Notes under the pieces: generated by a model
What the model was told of the DNA's origin: nothing
What the model saw: the letters and a program-made list of their open reading frames with translations, nothing else
Database searches by the model: none
Translations under genes and position numbers: made by a program
Assembly (NCBI GenBank): GCA_034716895.1
Contig: JAYEKW010000113.1
Location: 1 to 37,574 of the forward strand
From: Candidatus Neomarinimicrobiota bacterium
GTDB taxonomy: Bacteria > Fidelibacterota > UBA8477 > JABMPR01
Reading direction: 5' to 3'
DNA length: 37,574 bases
Part shown: positions 15,130 through 24,711 of the stretch, in pieces
Position numbering within the stretch: position 1 is the stretch's first letter
How the letters are laid out: every line of letters begins with the position of its first letter

Positions 15130-17391
15130 ATGTCTCAAAATCTTATCATCGTCGAATCACCCTCTAAAGCCAGTACAATACGAAAATATTTGGGGGATGA
15201 ATATAAGGTTCTTTCCACTGTTGGTCATATTCGAGATTTACCCAGAACCCAATTAGGAGTAGATCTTAAGGAAGATTTTAAACCGCTGTATGTCATCATA
15301 CCTGGCAAGAAAAAGAATGTTGAAGCCCTCAAGGAAGCTGCCCGGAAGGCTACTCAAGTCTTTATCGCGACTGACCCTGACCGCGAAGGTGAGGCCATTG
15401 GTTGGCATGTGACCCGCATCTTGAAAAATCTGAATAAGCCTACTCACCGCGTCATGTTTTTCGAAATCACCAAAAATGGCGTTCTCGAGGGGATGCGCAA
15501 TGCTACAGAACTCGATATGAATCTGGTTAATGCCCAGCAAGCTAGACGTATCATTGATCGCCTGGTTGGATTCAAGGTCAGCCCTTTTCTGTGGAGAGTC
15601 TTATACTCAGGTTTGAGCGCCGGTCGAGTCCAGTCGGTTGCTTTGCGGCTGATCTGCGAAAGACAGGAAGCGATCGATCGATTTGAACCCCAGGAGTACT
15701 GGACCATTAAAACTGAGGTTGAGACCGAACAGAAGCATTCTTTTTCGGCTGAGCTTCAAAAAGTGGACGGAAAAAAAGCGATCATCTTAAATGAGACAGT
15801 CGCCATGGCGCTTCGTCACGAGCTAAAGGAAGAAACTTTCACGATCAGTTCCGTGGAGAAGAAGCGAGTTCGTCGCAATCCCAGAGCTCCTTTCACTACC
15901 AGTACTATGCAACAGGCTGCTTTTCAGAAATTAGGATTCACTACCAAGCGAACCATGACCCTGGCTCAGCAGCTTTATGAAGGTATCACACTTCAGGATG
16001 GTGAAACCACCGGTTTGATCACCTACATGCGTACTGATTCAACACGTGTGGCCAGCTCTTCAGTTGAGACTATCAGGGCTCATGTTCTAGAAACCTTTGG
16101 CGCAAAATATTTGCCGGCTAAAGAACGCCAGTTTGGGAAAAATAAAGGTAAGATCCAGGATGCTCACGAAGCCATCAGACCATCAAACCCGGCCCTTCAC
16201 CCTGATGTTGCCAAAGCTTCATTGACAGGTCCTCAGGCAAAACTTTATGATCTGATCTGGCGACGTTTCACTGCTTCGCAAATGGCAGTGGCAGTATTCG
16301 ATCAATCTGCTATTGAGATTCAAGCAGGATCACGGTTTGGATTGAGAGCTGCTGGCTCTGATCTGGTCTTCGATGGATATCGGAAGGTTTATTTTGAGAA
16401 GGAAACAGAAAAAGAAAGTCATCTTCCCTCTGATCTAAAAAAAGGTGAACTCCTGGAACTGCTCCACGTGGATACGGATCAGCATTTCACCCAGCCCCCA
16501 GCCCCCTACACTGAAAGCAGTTTAGTGAAAGTGCTTGATAAAGAAGGTATTGGTCGCCCCTCAACATATGCAAATATCATCTCCGTGGTCCAGGCCAGAA
16601 ACTATGTGCAATCTGAGAAGCGTAAACTTTTTCCCACAGAATTGGGCAAAGTGACCAACAAGTTGCTGATTGAGAATTTCTCAGATCTGGTTAATACAAC
16701 CTTCACCCGAGAGATGGAAAGTCGCTTGGATAAGGTGGAAGAGGGTTCGCTTACCTACCTTGACATTATGCAGGAATTTTGGGCTCTATTGGAAAAATGG
16801 CTGGCAGACTCATCTAAATCCTATAGTGAAATTAAGAAATCTCTGCAAGAGGATAGTGGAGAGGTCTGTGAAAAATGCGGGAAACCGATGGTCATTAAAT
16901 GGAGTAAAAATGGTCGGTTCCTGGCCTGCTCTGGTTTTCCCACTTGCCGAAATGCTCGACCCTTGGATAGTCCAAAGCCAGGCGAGGGAGGCGAAGATGA
17001 AGAAGCTAAAGATTATGGGAAATGTGAGAAATGTGGATCACCTCTAATCCTTAGAGACGGTCGTTATGGCAAGTTCTATGCTTGCTCAGCCTATCCAAAG
17101 TGTAAATTCACCAAACCCTTTACCATATTGATGCCCTGTCCCAAGCCCGATTGCAAAGGCGAAATATCACCGCGACGTTCCAAACGGGGTCGGACTTTTT
17201 ACGGTTGTACAAAATATCCTGATTGTGATTTTGTCAGTTGGGATCCACCAATTGCCCATGTATGTCCGGCTTGTCAAAATCCCTATATGGTGGTCAAGTC
17301 AACTAAGAAAAAGGGTGATTACGCCCTGTGTCCCAAGTGTAAGCACGAGATCAGTGTCTCTGATATTGAAGACTCAAAAGCAAAAGACTGA
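15130..17391 (+). CDS. topA: DNA topoisomerase I (type IA)
   Basis: Relaxes negative supercoils. This is a 753-aa protein. The Toprim domain opens with LIIVESPSKASTIRKYLG and includes ATDPDREGEAIGWH, the metal-binding DxDxE; the active-site Tyr lies in GLITYMRTDSTRV; HEAIRPS and GIGRPSTYANIISVVQ follow. The C-terminus (about 575-740) has four Cys4 zinc-ribbon modules of the topoisomerase type, for example CEKCGKPMVIKWSKNGRF and CPKPDCKGEISPRRSKRGR; the last, CPACQ...CPKCKHE, is the most divergent. AGGAAG precedes the ATG. It is followed 33 bp later by glyS. Confidence 0.97.
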   Translation: MSQNLIIVESPSKASTIRKYLGDEYKVLSTVGHIRDLPRTQLGVDLKEDFKPLYVIIPGKKKNVEALKEAARKATQVFIATDPDREGEAIGWHVTRILKNLNKPTHRVMFFEITKNGVLEGMRNATELDMNLVNAQQARRIIDRLVGFKVSPFLWRVLYSGLSAGRVQSVALRLICERQEAIDRFEPQEYWTIKTEVETEQKHSFSAELQKVDGKKAIILNETVAMALRHELKEETFTISSVEKKRVRRNPRAPFTTSTMQQAAFQKLGFTTKRTMTLAQQLYEGITLQDGETTGLITYMRTDSTRVASSSVETIRAHVLETFGAKYLPAKERQFGKNKGKIQDAHEAIRPSNPALHPDVAKASLTGPQAKLYDLIWRRFTASQMAVAVFDQSAIEIQAGSRFGLRAAGSDLVFDGYRKVYFEKETEKESHLPSDLKKGELLELLHVDTDQHFTQPPAPYTESSLVKVLDKEGIGRPSTYANIISVVQARNYVQSEKRKLFPTELGKVTNKLLIENFSDLVNTTFTREMESRLDKVEEGSLTYLDIMQEFWALLEKWLADSSKSYSEIKKSLQEDSGEVCEKCGKPMVIKWSKNGRFLACSGFPTCRNARPLDSPKPGEGGEDEEAKDYGKCEKCGSPLILRDGRYGKFYACSAYPKCKFTKPFTILMPCPKPDCKGEISPRRSKRGRTFYGCTKYPDCDFVSWDPPIAHVCPACQNPYMVVKSTKKKGDYALCPKCKHEISVSDIEDSKAKD

Positions 17392-17424
17392 CAGATTATT
17401 AAAAATTGAGAATGCGAGAAGAGA

Positions 17425-18759
17425 ATGACACAATTAGATAGTTTTGATAAACTGGTATCCCTGGCAAAACGCCGTGGTTTTGTTTTCCAATCAAGTGAGA
17501 TCTATGGTGGGATCAATGCCTGCTACGACTATGGTCCTTTGGGCGTTGAACTGAAACTGAACGTCAAACAGATGTGGTGGAATGCCATGACTCGTGAGCA
17601 TGATAATATTGTGGGGTTGGATGCTGCAATTCTCATGCACCCGAAAGTCTGGGAGGCCAGTGGTCATGTTGGCGGGTTTACAGATCCATTAGTTGATTGC
17701 AAAGCCTGCAAGACTCGCTTTCGGGCAGATACCCTGTCTGAGGAAACCCTGAAGTCGCATGTTTGCCCTGACTGCGGCGGTGAGCTTACTGAGTCCCGCC
17801 AGTTCAATCTCATGTTCAAAACTCAAATGGGAGCGGTTGAAGATACTGCATCCGATATTTATTTAAGACCAGAAACAGCCCAGGGTATTTTTGTGAACTT
17901 TCCTAATGTTGTCGATACTTCCCGTCAGCAGATCCCTTTTGGAATTGCCCAGATCGGGAAAGCTTTCAGGAATGAGATCACTCCAGGAAACTTTATTTTT
18001 CGAACCCGTGAGTTTGAGCAGATGGAAATGCAGTTTTTTGTTAAACCGGATGAATCTGATGAATGGTTTGAGACCTGGAAAGAACGTAGAATGAGCTTCT
18101 ATGATACCATCGGGATCAGTCGTGAGAATTTACGTTTTGAAGAACATGGACCTGATGAATTGGCTCACTATGCTCGTGCTGCATATGATATTGAATATAA
18201 ATTTCCCATTGGTTGGAGTGAATTGGAAGGAATTCATAATCGTGCTGATTTTGACCTCAAGCAACACGAAGAGCATTCTGGGAAAAGTATGGGATATCGG
18301 GATCCACATACCAATGAAAAGTATACACCATACATCATAGAAACCTCGGCTGGTTGTGATAGGATAGTTCTGGCTATTCTGTCCGAGGCCTATGAGGAAG
18401 AAACTCTGGAAGATGGATCTGTGAGAACTGTCATGCATTTTCACCCCCGGGTTGCCCCGATCAAGGTGGCTATTTTGCCCTTGGTAAAAAAAGGTGGCCT
18501 CAAAGAATACGCAACAGAATTGAAAGATCAGTTAAAACGTCATTTTAATGTTTTCTATGATGAGAAAGGTGCTATAGGCCGCCGTTATCGTCGGATGGAT
18601 GAAGCTGGAACCCCGTTTTGTGTGACCATAGATTTTGAAACGCTGGAAGATCAGGCTGTGACCGTAAGGGATCGGGATAGTATGGAGCAAATAAGAGTAC
18701 CAGTCGCTGATCTGCATACCTGGCTTGCTGAGAGGATTCTGATCACCGAATTATTTTAA
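17425..18759 (+). CDS. glyS: glycyl-tRNA synthetase, dimeric (alpha2) class II type
   Basis: Charges tRNA-Gly. The 444 aa match the single-chain type (archaeal/eukaryote-like, also in many bacteria), not the GlyQ/GlyS tetramer. Motifs are [77 protein letters not shown] (motif 2) and [14 protein letters not shown] (motif 3). A zinc-like knuckle CKACKTRF...CPDCGG lies at about 93-121. The anticodon-binding domain follows ([33 protein letters not shown]). GAAGAGA precedes the ATG. It is probably co-transcribed with topA. Confidence 0.96.
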   Translation: MTQLDSFDKLVSLAKRRGFVFQSSEIYGGINACYDYGPLGVELKLNVKQMWWNAMTREHDNIVGLDAAILMHPKVWEASGHVGGFTDPLVDCKACKTRFRADTLSEETLKSHVCPDCGGELTESRQFNLMFKTQMGAVEDTASDIYLRPETAQGIFVNFPNVVDTSRQQIPFGIAQIGKAFRNEITPGNFIFRTREFEQMEMQFFVKPDESDEWFETWKERRMSFYDTIGISRENLRFEEHGPDELAHYARAAYDIEYKFPIGWSELEGIHNRADFDLKQHEEHSGKSMGYRDPHTNEKYTPYIIETSAGCDRIVLAILSEAYEEETLEDGSVRTVMHFHPRVAPIKVAILPLVKKGGLKEYATELKDQLKRHFNVFYDEKGAIGRRYRRMDEAGTPFCVTIDFETLEDQAVTVRDRDSMEQIRVPVADLHTWLAERILITELF

Positions 18760-19119
18760 TCAACCGTCACGAGATGGCGGTATTCCTTCAGGAATGGAAT
18801 GGTTCATGAGTACATGTCTGTCTAGTTTTCCCACTAAGCCTCATTGTGGTCTCTATGATCGTGATGCACCAAATCCGTGATGATCGAAAGAACCAGAGCT
18901 GAAAGAAACCCAGCAAACAGGTTTGTAAAAAAACAATCAAAACTGATTATAGCTACTTGTTGTGGCTTCGATGCCTTGTATATTGCACGACGTGATTAGG
19001 CGAGAGATAAAGCAAACGTTCCACTTCAAGCAGCAACTTCCTGAGCCACTTCGAATGAAATTAATTGGTGCACCAAATGGTGCACTTTTCGTATGATATA
19101 CACAGAGAGATAGGTGTCA
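18760..19119. other. intergenic region between glyS and the zinc-ribbon gene
   Basis: About 360 bp without a credible gene. It holds a small stem-loop ATTCCT-TC-AGGAAT (18782-18795), two occurrences of GCACCAAAT (near 18866 and 19070) and the stronger hairpin at 19068-19085. TATGAT at 19092 is a possible -10 box for the next gene, without a good -35 at standard spacing. Confidence 0.5.
19068..19089. terminator. GC-rich hairpin followed by TTTT
   Basis: GTGCACC-AAAT-GGTGCAC has a perfect 7-bp stem and a 4-nt loop, followed directly by TTTTC. It could end the topA-glyS transcript 310 bp downstream, or form a 5-prime structure or operator for the zinc-ribbon gene that starts 31 bp later. The T-run is short. 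Confidence 0.4.
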
Positions 19120-19833
19120 ATGAAAAATGTATTAAAGTCTCTGATTGATCTCCAGGAAATAGATCGCCAACTCTTCGAGATCGAAGAGAAAAAGGGTAGT
19201 CTTCCTGCCCAGGTTGAAAAACTGGAATCCCAGGCCGTCTCAATAAAAACTGAGTTAGCGAGCGCCCAATCTTCTCTTGATGAGAATCAGAAGGAATTGA
19301 CAAGTATCAAGGGCACCCTTATGGATGCAGCAGCGAAAGTCAAAAAATATCAGGATCAGCTGTATCTGGTTACGACAAATCGGGAGTACGATGCTCTTAC
19401 CAATGAGATTGAAACGGTAAAATCCGGGATGATCGAAATGGAAAACAGGCAGTTTATTCTTGAATCTGAGATAGAAACGCTGGAAGAGTCTGTGGCTTCA
19501 TCAAAGGAGCAGAGTACAACTTTTGTTAAGCAGTTGGAAGCAAATCGTGATGAATTGAAAGAGAAATCTGATCTCACCGATGTCAAACAGAAAGAATTAG
19601 AAATTCAGCGAGAAGCTCTGGTAAAGAATATCAGTCAACGTTATCTACGAAAATATGAACGTATCCTCAAAGCTCGTCGGCGGGCGGTCGTGGCTATTGA
19701 ACGTTCTGCTTGCGCTGGATGCCATAAACAACTTTCACCTCAAGTCGTATATGATATTCGGCAGATGGATAAATTTATCGAGTGTGAAAATTGTGGACGT
19801 ATCCTGGTGCATATTCCCAAGGATGAGGTGTAG
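19120..19833 (+). CDS. coiled-coil protein with C4-type zinc ribbon (CdsZ/zf-RING_7 family)
   Basis: A 237-aa protein. Residues 1-170 form a long antiparallel coiled coil rich in Glu, Lys and Gln (starts LKSLIDLQEIDRQLFEIEEKK). Residues about 190-235 form a zinc ribbon with two CxxC pairs (ACAGCHKQLSPQVV and FIECENCGRIL). This is the PF02591-type family widespread in bacteria. Members such as Chlamydia CdsZ have been linked to type III secretion; otherwise they are described as nucleic-acid-binding or uncharacterised, so no specific role is assigned. A GTG two codons upstream (19114) is in frame, but TAGGTG spaced before ATG 19120 favours the latter. A strong intrinsic terminator follows. Confidence 0.88.
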   Translation: MKNVLKSLIDLQEIDRQLFEIEEKKGSLPAQVEKLESQAVSIKTELASAQSSLDENQKELTSIKGTLMDAAAKVKKYQDQLYLVTTNREYDALTNEIETVKSGMIEMENRQFILESEIETLEESVASSKEQSTTFVKQLEANRDELKEKSDLTDVKQKELEIQREALVKNISQRYLRKYERILKARRRAVVAIERSACAGCHKQLSPQVVYDIRQMDKFIECENCGRILVHIPKDEV

Positions 19834-19870
19834 TTCGGTTCTTTCGCGTCTCCAAGGAGAACTTTTATAT

Positions 19871-19907
19871 AAAAAAATGATCCGCTTATGCGGGTCATTT
19901 TTCTTTT
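19871..19907 (+). terminator. intrinsic terminator after the zinc-ribbon gene
   Basis: A 9-bp stem, ATGATCCGC / GCGGGTCAT, with loop TTAT, is preceded by a run of A and followed by TTTTTCTTTT. It is nearly symmetric, so it could act in both directions. It separates the zinc-ribbon gene from rnpB, implying rnpB has its own promoter in the 40 bp that follow or reads through. Confidence 0.85.
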
Positions 19908-19947
19908 AGATCGATTCAATCAGCTTATTTTGCAAGTGCTTTTTAAT

Positions 19948-20401
19948 ATGGGTGGATCGGGCAGTCGCCTGGCAAATGCTGGGAGGAAAGTCCGGACTCC
20001 GCAGGACAGGTTGCCCATGTTTGGAGCATGGGACTCCACCGATCTGGTGGGGATGGAAAGTGCCACAGAAAAGATACCGCCTATCTACGCCCTTCGGGCT
20101 TCGGCAGGCAGGTCCCTTATATAAATGAATAGAGCGGGCTTGCCCACCGGAGCTCGCAGAGCGTAGGTGGGTAAGGGTGAAATCGTGAGGTAAGAGCTCA
20201 CGCCGTGGTCAGGCAATTGACCATGTGGGAAAACCCCAGCCGGAGCAATTCCAAGCAGAAGAGATTGGTGGTCCGCCATATCGTCATGAACGATACTCTT
20301 CGGGTAGGAAGCTGGTATCACAGCGCAAACTGTGATCCAGACCAATGGCTGCCTCATTTTCTCTGAAAATAAGACAGAATCCGGCTTATAGATCCATCCA
20401 T
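19948..20401 (+). ncRNA. rnpB: RNase P RNA, class A, with enlarged P12
   Basis: The catalytic RNA of RNase P, which removes tRNA 5-prime leaders. Universally conserved blocks are in order: GAGGAAAGTCCGGACTCC (CR I, P4 5-prime strand), AAAGTGCCACAGAAAA, GGTGAAATCGTGAGGTAAGAG, GGAGCAATTCC, and ACAGAATCCGGCTTATAG (CR V, P4 3-prime strand). Helix P1 forms between ATGGGTGGATC (19948-19958) and GATCCATCCAT (20391-20401), which sets the ends; both were judged by pairing, not mapped. The RNA is about 454 nt, longer than the usual 350-400, because P12 (20080-20171) is extended by about 70 nt of repeat-like sequence. A T-rich tail follows the 3-prime end. Confidence 0.96.
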
Positions 20402-20811
20402 TATTTTGATTATTAATTTCTTCAATAATTATAATTTTGGTCATCTATGATGATATCGTATGAGAAGTTATAAAACGCCCATAATAGTTTTTTGTGATAT
20501 GAATTTTGACTTTTTGACCTTTGACGCTCTCGCAAAAAGCCCCTCTCGCACGTCTACGCTCTACAAGCTTCGCCGCACAGGCAGAGCGCGCAGAGCGTTG
20601 TATTGAGTTCATCGAAATGACGCGATGTGTTGATATATATGGTTTTAGGCTTGTTCACTATATGTGGTTGTATTTAATGGTTTCAGGGTACATTTTATGA
20701 ATTCTCAGATACTTCTAGCGCTTTCGTCACCTTTGACTTAAGCCAAGAAAATGAGCTTGTTTTTCTCGTGAAAAAAACCACAATAAAGTTTATACTACAG
20801 ACCTGTTAATT
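20402..20811. other. intergenic region between rnpB and recJ with repeat-like GC-rich patch
   Basis: About 410 bp without a credible gene. The patch 20553-20600 (TCTACGCTCTACAAGCTTCG and following) is GC-rich and resembles the insert in rnpB P12 (TCTACGCCCTTCGGGCTTCG). The rest is AT-rich and should contain the promoter of the recJ-mazG run, but no box stands out. Confidence 0.5.
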
Positions 20812-22518
20812 ATGGAAAAAATATGGATCATCCAAGATAGCCCTCAAGCTGAAATAGATACCCTGGCGACTTCTCTGGGTGTTTCGACTGTGGTAGCTGG
20901 CATCCTCTGGCGCAGGGAATTAAGATCCATTGACCTTGCCCGGGAATTCTTCAATCCTTCAATCGCTCGCTTACTGGATCCTTTTTTGATGCTCAACATG
21001 GAAACCGCAGTTGCCGAGGTTTCCAAATGTCTGGATGCACATCAAACCATCCTGATCTTTGGCGATTATGATGTAGATGGCACAACAGCCACCTCTCTTT
21101 TGCATCTTTTTCTTCAGTCAATCGGCGGTAAATCAGAATATTATATACCGGATAGGACAAAAGAAGGCTATGGGGTGTCGCACAAGGGCATTGATTATGC
21201 AGCCGAGATTGATGCCAAATTGATCATTACCTGTGATTGTGGGATCACGGCAGTTGAACAGACTGAATATGCCAATTCAAAAGGCATAAAAATGATGATA
21301 ACCGATCATCACATACCCGATAAAAAACTTCCTGACGCTGTCGCAATTTTGAACCCAAAACAATCCGATTGTGAATATCCTAATAAAGATCTCTGTGGTG
21401 CAGGTGTTGCCTTTAAGCTGACCCAGGCATTGAGCCAAAGTCGTGGTCTGGCTCCAGAGCAAGCCAACCAGAATCTTGATCTGGCGGCTATTGGTACAGC
21501 AGCTGATATTGTGCAAGTTATCGGTGAGAATCGTATCATCGTAGGCGAAGGACTCAAACTGATCGGACATGGGAAACGTCCTGGGATCAAGGCTTTGAAG
21601 AAAGTCGCCGGTATCACCCGGGATGAGGTGGCGGTATCTGATGTACTATTTGGCCTGGGACCCCGGATTAATGCTGTTGGACGCTTGGGGGAAGCCATGC
21701 GTGCAGTCCATCTGATGACAACTGACACCCAGTCTAAAGCACGTGAATTATCGGCTGTTCTAAATTCCGAAAATGAAGCCCGGAAAACGGTGGAAGCCAA
21801 AATCTTCGATGAAGCTGTCTTGCAGGCGAACTCCAAATCTGATCCTCGGGCCAAACGATCTCTCGTACTATCCCAGGAAGGTTGGCACCATGGGGTGATT
21901 GGCATTGTGGCTTCAAAGCTGAAAGAACGCTATTATGTGCCGACTGTTATCATTGCTGTGAACGATGGTGTGGGAAAAGCATCAGCCCGCAGTATCAATG
22001 GCTTTGACCTACATGCCGCATTTTCACAATGTGCAGATCTACTGGTGACCTTTGGCGGACACACCATGGCGGCAGGCATGACCATTGATCCAGAAAATAT
22101 AGAGGCTTTCGAACAACGTTTTCAGGAAGTTGCACTGGAGCAGATAACCGAAGAAATGATGCGACCCCGGTTGAAGATCGAGTCTGTGATAGAATTGGGC
22201 CAAGTCAATACGCAGCTATTGGAAACCCTGCGTCGTCTGGCTCCTTATGGACCTGGAAATATGCGACCACTGTTTGCCAGCCAGAATCTGGAAGTGATCG
22301 GATATCCGCGTCCCAAGATCGTGGGAAAAAATCATCTAAAATTCAAAGTTAGGCAGGGTCGGACCGTTTTAGATGCCATTGGGTTTGGGATGGCTGAAGA
22401 TCTTGAATTATTATACGCCAATAAGCCGTTAGAGATGGCTTACGCACTTGCTGAAAATGAGTGGCAAGGACGCAAAACCATTCAATTGGAACTAAAAGAT
22501 ATTCGACTGATGAATTAG
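20812..22518 (+). CDS. recJ: single-stranded-DNA-specific exonuclease RecJ
   Basis: A 5-prime to 3-prime ssDNA exonuclease for recombination and mismatch/base-excision repair, 568 aa. The DHH core is complete: ILIFGDYDVDGTTATSL (motif I), a CDCGIT segment, MITDHHIPDKKLPDAVAILN (DHH motif III), LGPRINAVGRLGEA and, in the DHHA1 domain, HHGVIGIVASKLKERY and LLVTFGGHTMAAGM. The C-terminal OB-like domain follows. Length is normal (E. coli 577 aa). It heads a run of seven closely spaced genes; the fabH start lies 8 bp after its stop. Confidence 0.96.
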   Translation: MEKIWIIQDSPQAEIDTLATSLGVSTVVAGILWRRELRSIDLAREFFNPSIARLLDPFLMLNMETAVAEVSKCLDAHQTILIFGDYDVDGTTATSLLHLFLQSIGGKSEYYIPDRTKEGYGVSHKGIDYAAEIDAKLIITCDCGITAVEQTEYANSKGIKMMITDHHIPDKKLPDAVAILNPKQSDCEYPNKDLCGAGVAFKLTQALSQSRGLAPEQANQNLDLAAIGTAADIVQVIGENRIIVGEGLKLIGHGKRPGIKALKKVAGITRDEVAVSDVLFGLGPRINAVGRLGEAMRAVHLMTTDTQSKARELSAVLNSENEARKTVEAKIFDEAVLQANSKSDPRAKRSLVLSQEGWHHGVIGIVASKLKERYYVPTVIIAVNDGVGKASARSINGFDLHAAFSQCADLLVTFGGHTMAAGMTIDPENIEAFEQRFQEVALEQITEEMMRPRLKIESVIELGQVNTQLLETLRRLAPYGPGNMRPLFASQNLEVIGYPRPKIVGKNHLKFKVRQGRTVLDAIGFGMAEDLELLYANKPLEMAYALAENEWQGRKTIQLELKDIRLMN

Positions 22519-22526
22519 AGGAAAAA

Positions 22527-23519
22527 ATGAGAAAAGCATATATCGATTCTGTTGGAATGTATGTTCCACCTAAAATTGTGACCAATCAGGACCTGGAAAA
22601 AGTAATGGACACTTCTGACCAGTGGATCAGGGAGCGTTCTGGCATCCAGGAACGGCATCACGTAGATGGGGAATGTACAACTGATCTTGCCCTGAAAGCT
22701 GCAGAAGAAGCACTTGAAAAAGCAGGTATGACAGCTGAGGACGTGGATCATATCATCTTTTCAACAATGGCCAGCGATTATTTTGTTCCGGGTGGAGGTC
22801 CCATGATGACCAGACGACTGGGCATACCGGGAACGCCGGCAGTAGACATTCGTATGGCCTGTTCCGGATTTATATATGGACTGTCCATAGCTAAAGCATT
22901 TATTGAATCAGGAGCCCATGACAATGTGTTGCTCATCACCTCTGAAGTGCAGTCGGTAGCCCTGGATTTTTCTACAGCGGGTCGGGATACTGCCGTTCTC
23001 TTCGGGGATGGAGCCGCTGCTGTTGTTATCAAAGCAACAGAAGAGGATCACGGTCTACTTTCAGTTGTTACTCATTCAGATGGACGTTACGCTGAAGATC
23101 TGATGCTGCGGACACCCTCTACTCTGGACAATCCCTTTCTTACTCATGAACTATTGGATAAAGGTTATGGGCGCGTCAGTATGAATGGTCGCAGTGTCTT
23201 TAAGCACGCGATTACAAAATTTCCAGCAGTGATCAAAGAGGCTTTAGCAGTAGCTGGTGTTGAGAAAGATCGGGTGAAACTGGTTATACCGCATCAAGCT
23301 AACCTACGCATCACAGAGGCTGTTGCAAATCGTCTGGAGCTGGAGCTTTACAAAGTAGTCTATTCAAATATTCATAAATACGGAAATACGACCTCTGCCT
23401 CGATTCCCATTGCCCTTTACGAAGCCATGGCTGAGGGTAAGATCGAGCGCGGAGATATTATAGTCGTTGCCTCATTTGGTGCCGGATTTACCTGGGGTGC
23501 TTCAGTGATTAAATGGTAA
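22527..23519 (+). CDS. fabH: 3-oxoacyl-ACP synthase III
   Basis: Starts fatty-acid synthesis by condensing an acyl-CoA with malonyl-ACP. The 330 aa carry the catalytic triad: Cys112 in RMACSGFIYGLS, the His in VIPHQANLRI and the Asn in KYGNTTSASIPIAL. The glycine-rich end FGAGFTWGASVIKW is typical. The frame is open back into recJ (22461), but ATG 22527 has AGAGGAAA just upstream and gives the canonical N-terminus (RKAYIDSVGMYVP), with Cys112 numbered as in E. coli. The unusual neighbours (recJ before, an acyl-CoA dehydrogenase after, no plsX or fabD) leave open a role in making branched or specialised starter acyl groups. Confidence 0.95.
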   Translation: MRKAYIDSVGMYVPPKIVTNQDLEKVMDTSDQWIRERSGIQERHHVDGECTTDLALKAAEEALEKAGMTAEDVDHIIFSTMASDYFVPGGGPMMTRRLGIPGTPAVDIRMACSGFIYGLSIAKAFIESGAHDNVLLITSEVQSVALDFSTAGRDTAVLFGDGAAAVVIKATEEDHGLLSVVTHSDGRYAEDLMLRTPSTLDNPFLTHELLDKGYGRVSMNGRSVFKHAITKFPAVIKEALAVAGVEKDRVKLVIPHQANLRITEAVANRLELELYKVVYSNIHKYGNTTSASIPIALYEAMAEGKIERGDIIVVASFGAGFTWGASVIKW

Positions 23520-23555
23520 TTGGTGTTTATTGTTTGAGATGAGAGGGATGTTGAA

Positions 23556-24704
23556 ATGAAACCGTACTTCCAGGAAGAGCACCACATGCTACAGGATATG
23601 GTGCGTGATTTTGCTGCAAACGAAGTCGCCCCAATTGCCGAAAATCTGGATAAAGAAGAACGCTTTCCCCTGGAATTGATTCCAAAACTGGCAGAATTAG
23701 GATTGCTGGGCATCCCTTTCCCGGAGCAGTATGGGGGAGCCGGGATGGATACACTGGCATATACCCTGGTTATTGAGGAGTTGGCAAAAGTTGATTCCTC
23801 CGTTGCAATTACTGTGGCAGCTCATATTTCACTGGGTACTTATCCCATTTTTTTATTTGGAAGTGAAAAGCAAAAAAGTCAACACCTTGAAAATCTTATC
23901 ACCGGTAAATATCTGGCCTGTTTTGGATTGACAGAGCCTGAGGCAGGTTCAGATGCAGGTGGCACAAAGACAACAGCAGTTCGAGATGGAGATGACTGGA
24001 TCATCAATGGATCCAAGAATTTTATCACCAATGCCGGTTACTCTGGAGTCTGCAATCTGACTGCAGTCACGGATCCCTCATCAAGACGACCGGGCGGGAT
24101 ATCTGTTTTTATGGTAGACCCTGAGACACCCGGTTTCACCATTGGACCACCCGAAAAGAAGATGGGTTGGCGAGGGTCTGATACTCGGGCATTAACCTTC
24201 GAGAATATGCGTGTTCCTAGTGACGCACTTCTGGGAGAGTTGGATGTCGGCTTTAAACAAATGATGTCAGCTTTGGTTGGGGGTCGTATCAGTGTGGCGG
24301 CACTTTCACTTGGTTTGGCAGAAGGTGCTTTGCAGGCAGCCTTGCAATATGCTGATGAACGAGAGGCGTTTGGAAAAAAAATTCACCGGTTTCAGGGGAT
24401 TGGACTGCAGTTATCTGAGATTGCCATGGAGATCGAAGCCGCCAGGCATCTGGTTTACTATGCCAGTTACCTCAAAGATCAGGGTGAAAACGTGGTGAAA
24501 GCAGCAGCTATGGCCAAGTTGAAAGCCTCGGAGATTGCTGTTCAAGCCACCAACTTTGCAGTTCAAGTTCATGGTGGTTATGGATACATCAAGGAATTTC
24601 AGGTCGAGCGTTTTTTTAGAGATGCCAAGGTCCTGACCATAGGAGAAGGTACTTCGGAAGTTCAAAAACTTGTTATTTTGAAGCAGCTCTTGAAAGGATT
24701 ATAA
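23556..24704 (+). CDS. acyl-CoA dehydrogenase (short-chain/butyryl-CoA type)
   Basis: An FAD enzyme of 382 aa making the 2,3-enoyl-CoA; electrons go to ETF. It shows PFPEQYGGAGMDTLAYTLVI, CFGLTEPEAGSDAGGTKT, INGSKNFITNAGYSGV, KKMGWRGSDTRALTFENM, REAFGKKIHRFQGIG and QVHGGYGYIKEFQVERFFRD, with the catalytic Glu364 in IGEGTSEVQK. The short substrate-pocket sequence and Glu position fit the short-chain (butyryl/branched-chain) group; exact chain length cannot be read. It lies 36 bp after fabH and 7 bp before pgpH. It is distinct from the glutaryl-CoA dehydrogenase at 11576. Confidence 0.93.
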   Translation: MKPYFQEEHHMLQDMVRDFAANEVAPIAENLDKEERFPLELIPKLAELGLLGIPFPEQYGGAGMDTLAYTLVIEELAKVDSSVAITVAAHISLGTYPIFLFGSEKQKSQHLENLITGKYLACFGLTEPEAGSDAGGTKTTAVRDGDDWIINGSKNFITNAGYSGVCNLTAVTDPSSRRPGGISVFMVDPETPGFTIGPPEKKMGWRGSDTRALTFENMRVPSDALLGELDVGFKQMMSALVGGRISVAALSLGLAEGALQAALQYADEREAFGKKIHRFQGIGLQLSEIAMEIEAARHLVYYASYLKDQGENVVKAAAMAKLKASEIAVQATNFAVQVHGGYGYIKEFQVERFFRDAKVLTIGEGTSEVQKLVILKQLLKGL

Positions 24705-24711
24705 TTACTCC

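Noticed and set aside
20085-20444. 119-codon frame antisense to rnpB
   Set aside because: It lies on the complement of the RNase P RNA, whose conserved blocks fully explain the region.
21309-21905. 198-codon frame antisense to recJ
   Set aside because: Long only because of codon bias in recJ; no motif and no start context.
22461-22526. Upstream extension of the fabH frame into recJ
   Set aside because: ATG 22527 has a good ribosome site and restores canonical FabH numbering with catalytic Cys112.
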